Shown here piece by piece: positions 61,001 through 64,000 of a stretch of DNA of 64,000 nt. This stretch comes from Trichobilharzia regenti (lineage: Eukaryota; Platyhelminthes; Trematoda; Strigeidida; Schistosomatidae), in the NCBI GenBank assembly GCA_944472135.2, contig OX235270.1, positions 46,314,352 to 46,378,351 on the forward strand, in the 5' to 3' direction. Numbering within the stretch: position 1 is the stretch's first letter; each line of letters starts with the position of its first letter. The notes under the pieces were generated by a model, which was not told where the DNA came from, did no database searches, and saw only the letters and a program-made list of their open reading frames with translations. The translations under genes and the position numbers were made by a program.

Positions 61001-63565
61001 ACGAAACAGAGGTGATGACGATACCCGACCAACAACAAACAGCAATCACCATCACTGGGAGGAATCTAAAGGAAGAAGAGACGAGATAACGAATGGCTGA
61101 ATACATACACCTGGAAGCTGATAGAGGAGAGAAGGACGGTGAAGCAGAAGGTGAACGAGTGCAGAGATGAACAAGAAAAGGAGAGAGTGAGTACAACCTG
61201 CAGGACGGTGAATGAAGGAGTGAAGGAGAGTGCTAGGAGCTACAAAAGACACTTATGACACACTGGAAGCTGAATGAAGCCGAACAGACCGCATGTCAGA
61301 GACACTTCACAACACCTTATCGAATAACCAGGTCGCTATCCAGGAAGAAGAGATCAACACAGATGGAAGCAATGAAAGACAATGAAGGGAAGCTAAATAC
61401 GAGAGAGGAGAGACAAAGGGAATACTGGGCTGATCACTTCAAATGACTCGTCGAGAAATACCACCAACAGTCACAGAACTGTCAGTGAACACCAGTCCTC
61501 AGTCAAAAGCAGGAGTCTTGAACGCCATAAAGTTACTAAAAGCCAGTTGAGAAGCAGCAGGACCAGATGCAGTCTGCCTAGGAGCAGTGAAAACCGACTC
61601 ACCGACTTCAGTGGATATGCTGACAACACTATTGCAGAAGGTTTCGGAGGAAGGAGGGAATGAAGGAAGGAAAGCCATCCACCGATTGGAAGAAGGACTG
61701 GCTAGCTTGTCGAACTCCCGAAGAAGGACAACATAAGCATTTGTGCAAGAACTGGTGGGGAATCATCCTCCTGTCCACTCCGAGAAAAGTATTAAGCCGC
61801 ATCATCTTGGAGAGAATAAAAGATTCTCTGCGTCGAAGACTCTGACCAGAACAAGTTGGATTGACGAAGGAGGAGAAGGGGAAGGAGAATAATGACGATG
61901 ATAATAACAAGAAGCCATTCGCCGACCAATTTGTATCACTACACATCATCATCGAACAGAGTCTAGAGTGGAAGTCAACACCACCTTCAACTCCACTTCA
62001 TCGACCATGAAATAATTCGTCAATGGCTTCAAAACTACAGAGTGCAGGGGCTCACAGATTTATAAACCTCATTCAACAGCTATATGATGATTGTACATGG
62101 CGAGTAGCTGACAAGGGAAAGCTGACTGAGGCAGCATTTGAAGTGAAGACAGGAGTGAGACAAGCCTGCTCACTATCACCACCGATGATGATGCTTGTTG
62201 TAGTGGACTGCACCATTCGACAAACCGTGGGCAGTGAGAAGACGGGAATACGTTGGACTGACGAAAAGCCACTAGGAGATATGCATTTCGAAGATGATTT
62301 ATGTCCGGTGTCACACGAAATGGAGGAATCACAAGCGAAAACCAACAAGTTGGAAGAAGGTGCAGCGAAGACAGGACTTCAAGTGGACATAGACGAAACA
62401 GAGGTGATGACGATACCCGACCAACAACAAACAGCAATCACCATCACTGGGAGGAATCTAAAGGAAGAAGAGACGAGATAACGAATGGCTGAATACATAC
62501 ACCTGGAAGCTGATAGAGGAGAGAAGGACGGTGAAGCAGAAGGTGAACGAGTGCAGAGATGAACAAGAAAAGGAGAGAGTGAGTACAACCTGCAGGACGG
62601 TGAATGAAGGAGTGAAGGAGAGTGCTAGGAGCTACAAAAGACACTTATGACACACTGGAAGCTGAATGAAGCCGAACAGACCGCATGTCAGAGACACTTC
62701 ACAACACCTTATCGAATAACCAGGTCGCTATCCAGGAAGAAGAGATCAACACAGATGGAAGCAATGAAAGACAATGAAGGGAAGCTAAATACGAGAGAGG
62801 AGAGACAAAGGGAATACTGGGCTGATCACTTCAAATGACTCGTCGAGAAATACCACCAACAGTCACAGAACTGTCAGTGAACACCAGTCCTCAGTCAAAA
62901 GCAGGAGTCTTGAACGCCATAAAGTTACTAAAAGCCAGTTGAGAAGCAGCAGGACCAGATGCAGTCTGCCTAGGAGCAGTGAAAACCGACTCACCGACTT
63001 CAGTGGATATGCTGACAACACTATTGCAGAAGGTTTCGGAGGAAGGAGGGAATGAAGGAAGGAAAGCCATCCACCGATTGGAAGAAGGACTGGCTAGCTT
63101 GTCGAACTCCCGAAGAAGGACAACATAAGCATTTGTGCAAGAACTGGTGGGGAATCATCCTCCTGTCCACTCCGAGAAAAGTATTAAGCCGCATCATCTT
63201 GGAGAGAATAAAAGATTCTCTGCGTCGAAGACTCTGACCAGAACAAGTTGGATTGACGAAGGAGGAGAAGGGGAAGGAGAATAATGACGATGATAATAAC
63301 AAGAAGCCATTCGCCGACCAATTTGTATCACTACACATCATCATCGAACAGAGTCTAGAGTGGAAGTCAACACCACCTTCAACTCCACTTCATCGACCAT
63401 GAAATAATTCGTCAATGGCTTCAAAACTACAGAGTGCAGGGGCTCACAGATTTATAAACCTCATTCAACAGCTATATGATGATTGTACATGGCGAGTAGC
63501 TGACAAGGGAAAGCTGACTGAGGCAGCATTTGAAGTGAAGACAGGAGTGAGACAAGCCTGCTCAC

Positions 63566-64000
63566 AATCTGCACGTTTGGTTTTTTTTTTTCCTCTTTTC
63601 TCTGGATATTTTGGGTTTTTTCTTTATGGTATTTTTCTTTTGTCCTTGTTGCACCTATGTTTTAACTCTTTTCCTTCTAATTTCTCTTTTCTCTTTACAC
63701 TTTTCTTGCATCTTTTTTTATTCTCTTCCCTTGATCCGAATATCTCAGACGTTTTTTACCTCTATCCTGCCCCTACCCTCTCTTTAGCAGACTGATAACT
63801 CCTTGGAATTATGAAATACTCTAGGGCTATTCATTTGGGAGATGATTTGTTCGTTATATCGTACAAATCTGATGCATCACATGCAAAATCTAACGTGTTT
63901 TTTTGTGCTCCATGTATATTTTACTCTAATTGATTCTCTATTTTTTTTTTCGGCTGTATTGTTGTCTGTTATTTTTGGATGACTCCCCTATCTGATTCAG
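63566..64000. other. Right flank of the satellite, T-rich
   Basis: Abrupt change from array sequence to T- and pyrimidine-rich DNA. A frame running from the array into it (63415-63795) is a chance fusion. Confidence 0.5.

Larger units (their letters stand above)
52267..63565 (+). repeat. Tandem array, 1392-bp unit, about 8.1 copies, derived from a dead RTE-like LINE
   Basis: Equivalent ATGs fall at 52279, 53671, 55063, 56455, 57847, 59239, 60631, 62023 and 63415, exactly 1392 bases apart. Copies are nearly identical. Each unit carries RT palm sequence, then pre-RT linker and RT fingers of a LINE, joined head to tail. Array edges fall inside the RT on both sides: copy 1 differs over its first bases, and copy 9 ends after GCCTGCTCAC. 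The frame breaks and stops are shared by all copies, so the source was already dead when it was amplified. Confidence 0.95.

Noticed and set aside
52325..63344. Minus-strand frames of 122, 107, 91, 69 and 66 codons repeated every 1392 bases
   Set aside because: They are antisense to the LINE fragment, and their repetition only reflects the array.
52267..63565. CRISPR-like or protein-repeat interpretation of the array
   Set aside because: Units are 1392 bp without spacers and carry recognisable LINE RT motifs; the setting is eukaryotic.
63415..63795. 126-codon frame joining array and right flank
   Set aside because: Chance fusion across the array boundary.

Overview
The window looks like eukaryotic, AT-rich, intron-bearing DNA from a schistosomatid blood fluke or a close flatworm relative. 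This is an inference from content: Penelope-like elements (PLEs), CR1-like and RTE-like LINEs, Gypsy LTR elements, and tRNA-headed SINEs with a degraded hammerhead-ribozyme core that resembles the schistosome SM-alpha repeat. No database search was possible.

Layout. (1) 1-20580 is a nest of mobile elements. A LINE (minus strand, cut by the left edge) abuts a PLE. A 5.08-kb Mutator-like (MULE/ZSWIM-type) DNA transposon is inserted in that PLE with an 8-bp target duplication. A CR1-like LINE 3' fragment follows, itself interrupted by a young 4.5-kb Gypsy element with 352-bp LTRs. 13568-20580 looks like a second tandem copy of the same block. It lacks the Gypsy and MULE insertions and keeps a complete PLE (15996-18968) with an inverted 5' arm and an 11-bp target duplication. 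(2) 21726-46129 is the one host gene recognised: holocarboxylase synthetase / biotin-protein ligase. Nine exons on the plus strand join in consistent phases to 625 codons plus a stop. Its introns hold a second young Gypsy element (23603-27593) in sense orientation, SINEs, PLE remnants and RTE LINE scraps. (3) 46130-52266 is mostly unassigned DNA with LINE remnants. (4) 52267-63565 is a head-to-tail array of a 1392-bp unit, about 8.1 copies, made from a dead RTE-like reverse transcriptase fragment: a LINE-derived satellite. (5) 63566-64000 is T-rich flank.

The most unusual signals are these. The intronic Gypsy element appears built for self-priming: 17 bases just after its 5' LTR are an exact reverse complement of the predicted 5' end of its own RNA. 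The 1392-bp LINE satellite falls into variant blocks that record stepwise expansion. The layered insertions have exact target duplications and a paralogous empty site. Three SINE copies carry a hammerhead core, each damaged differently. The host gene contributes essential metabolism (biotin attachment to carboxylases); almost everything else is mobile DNA.
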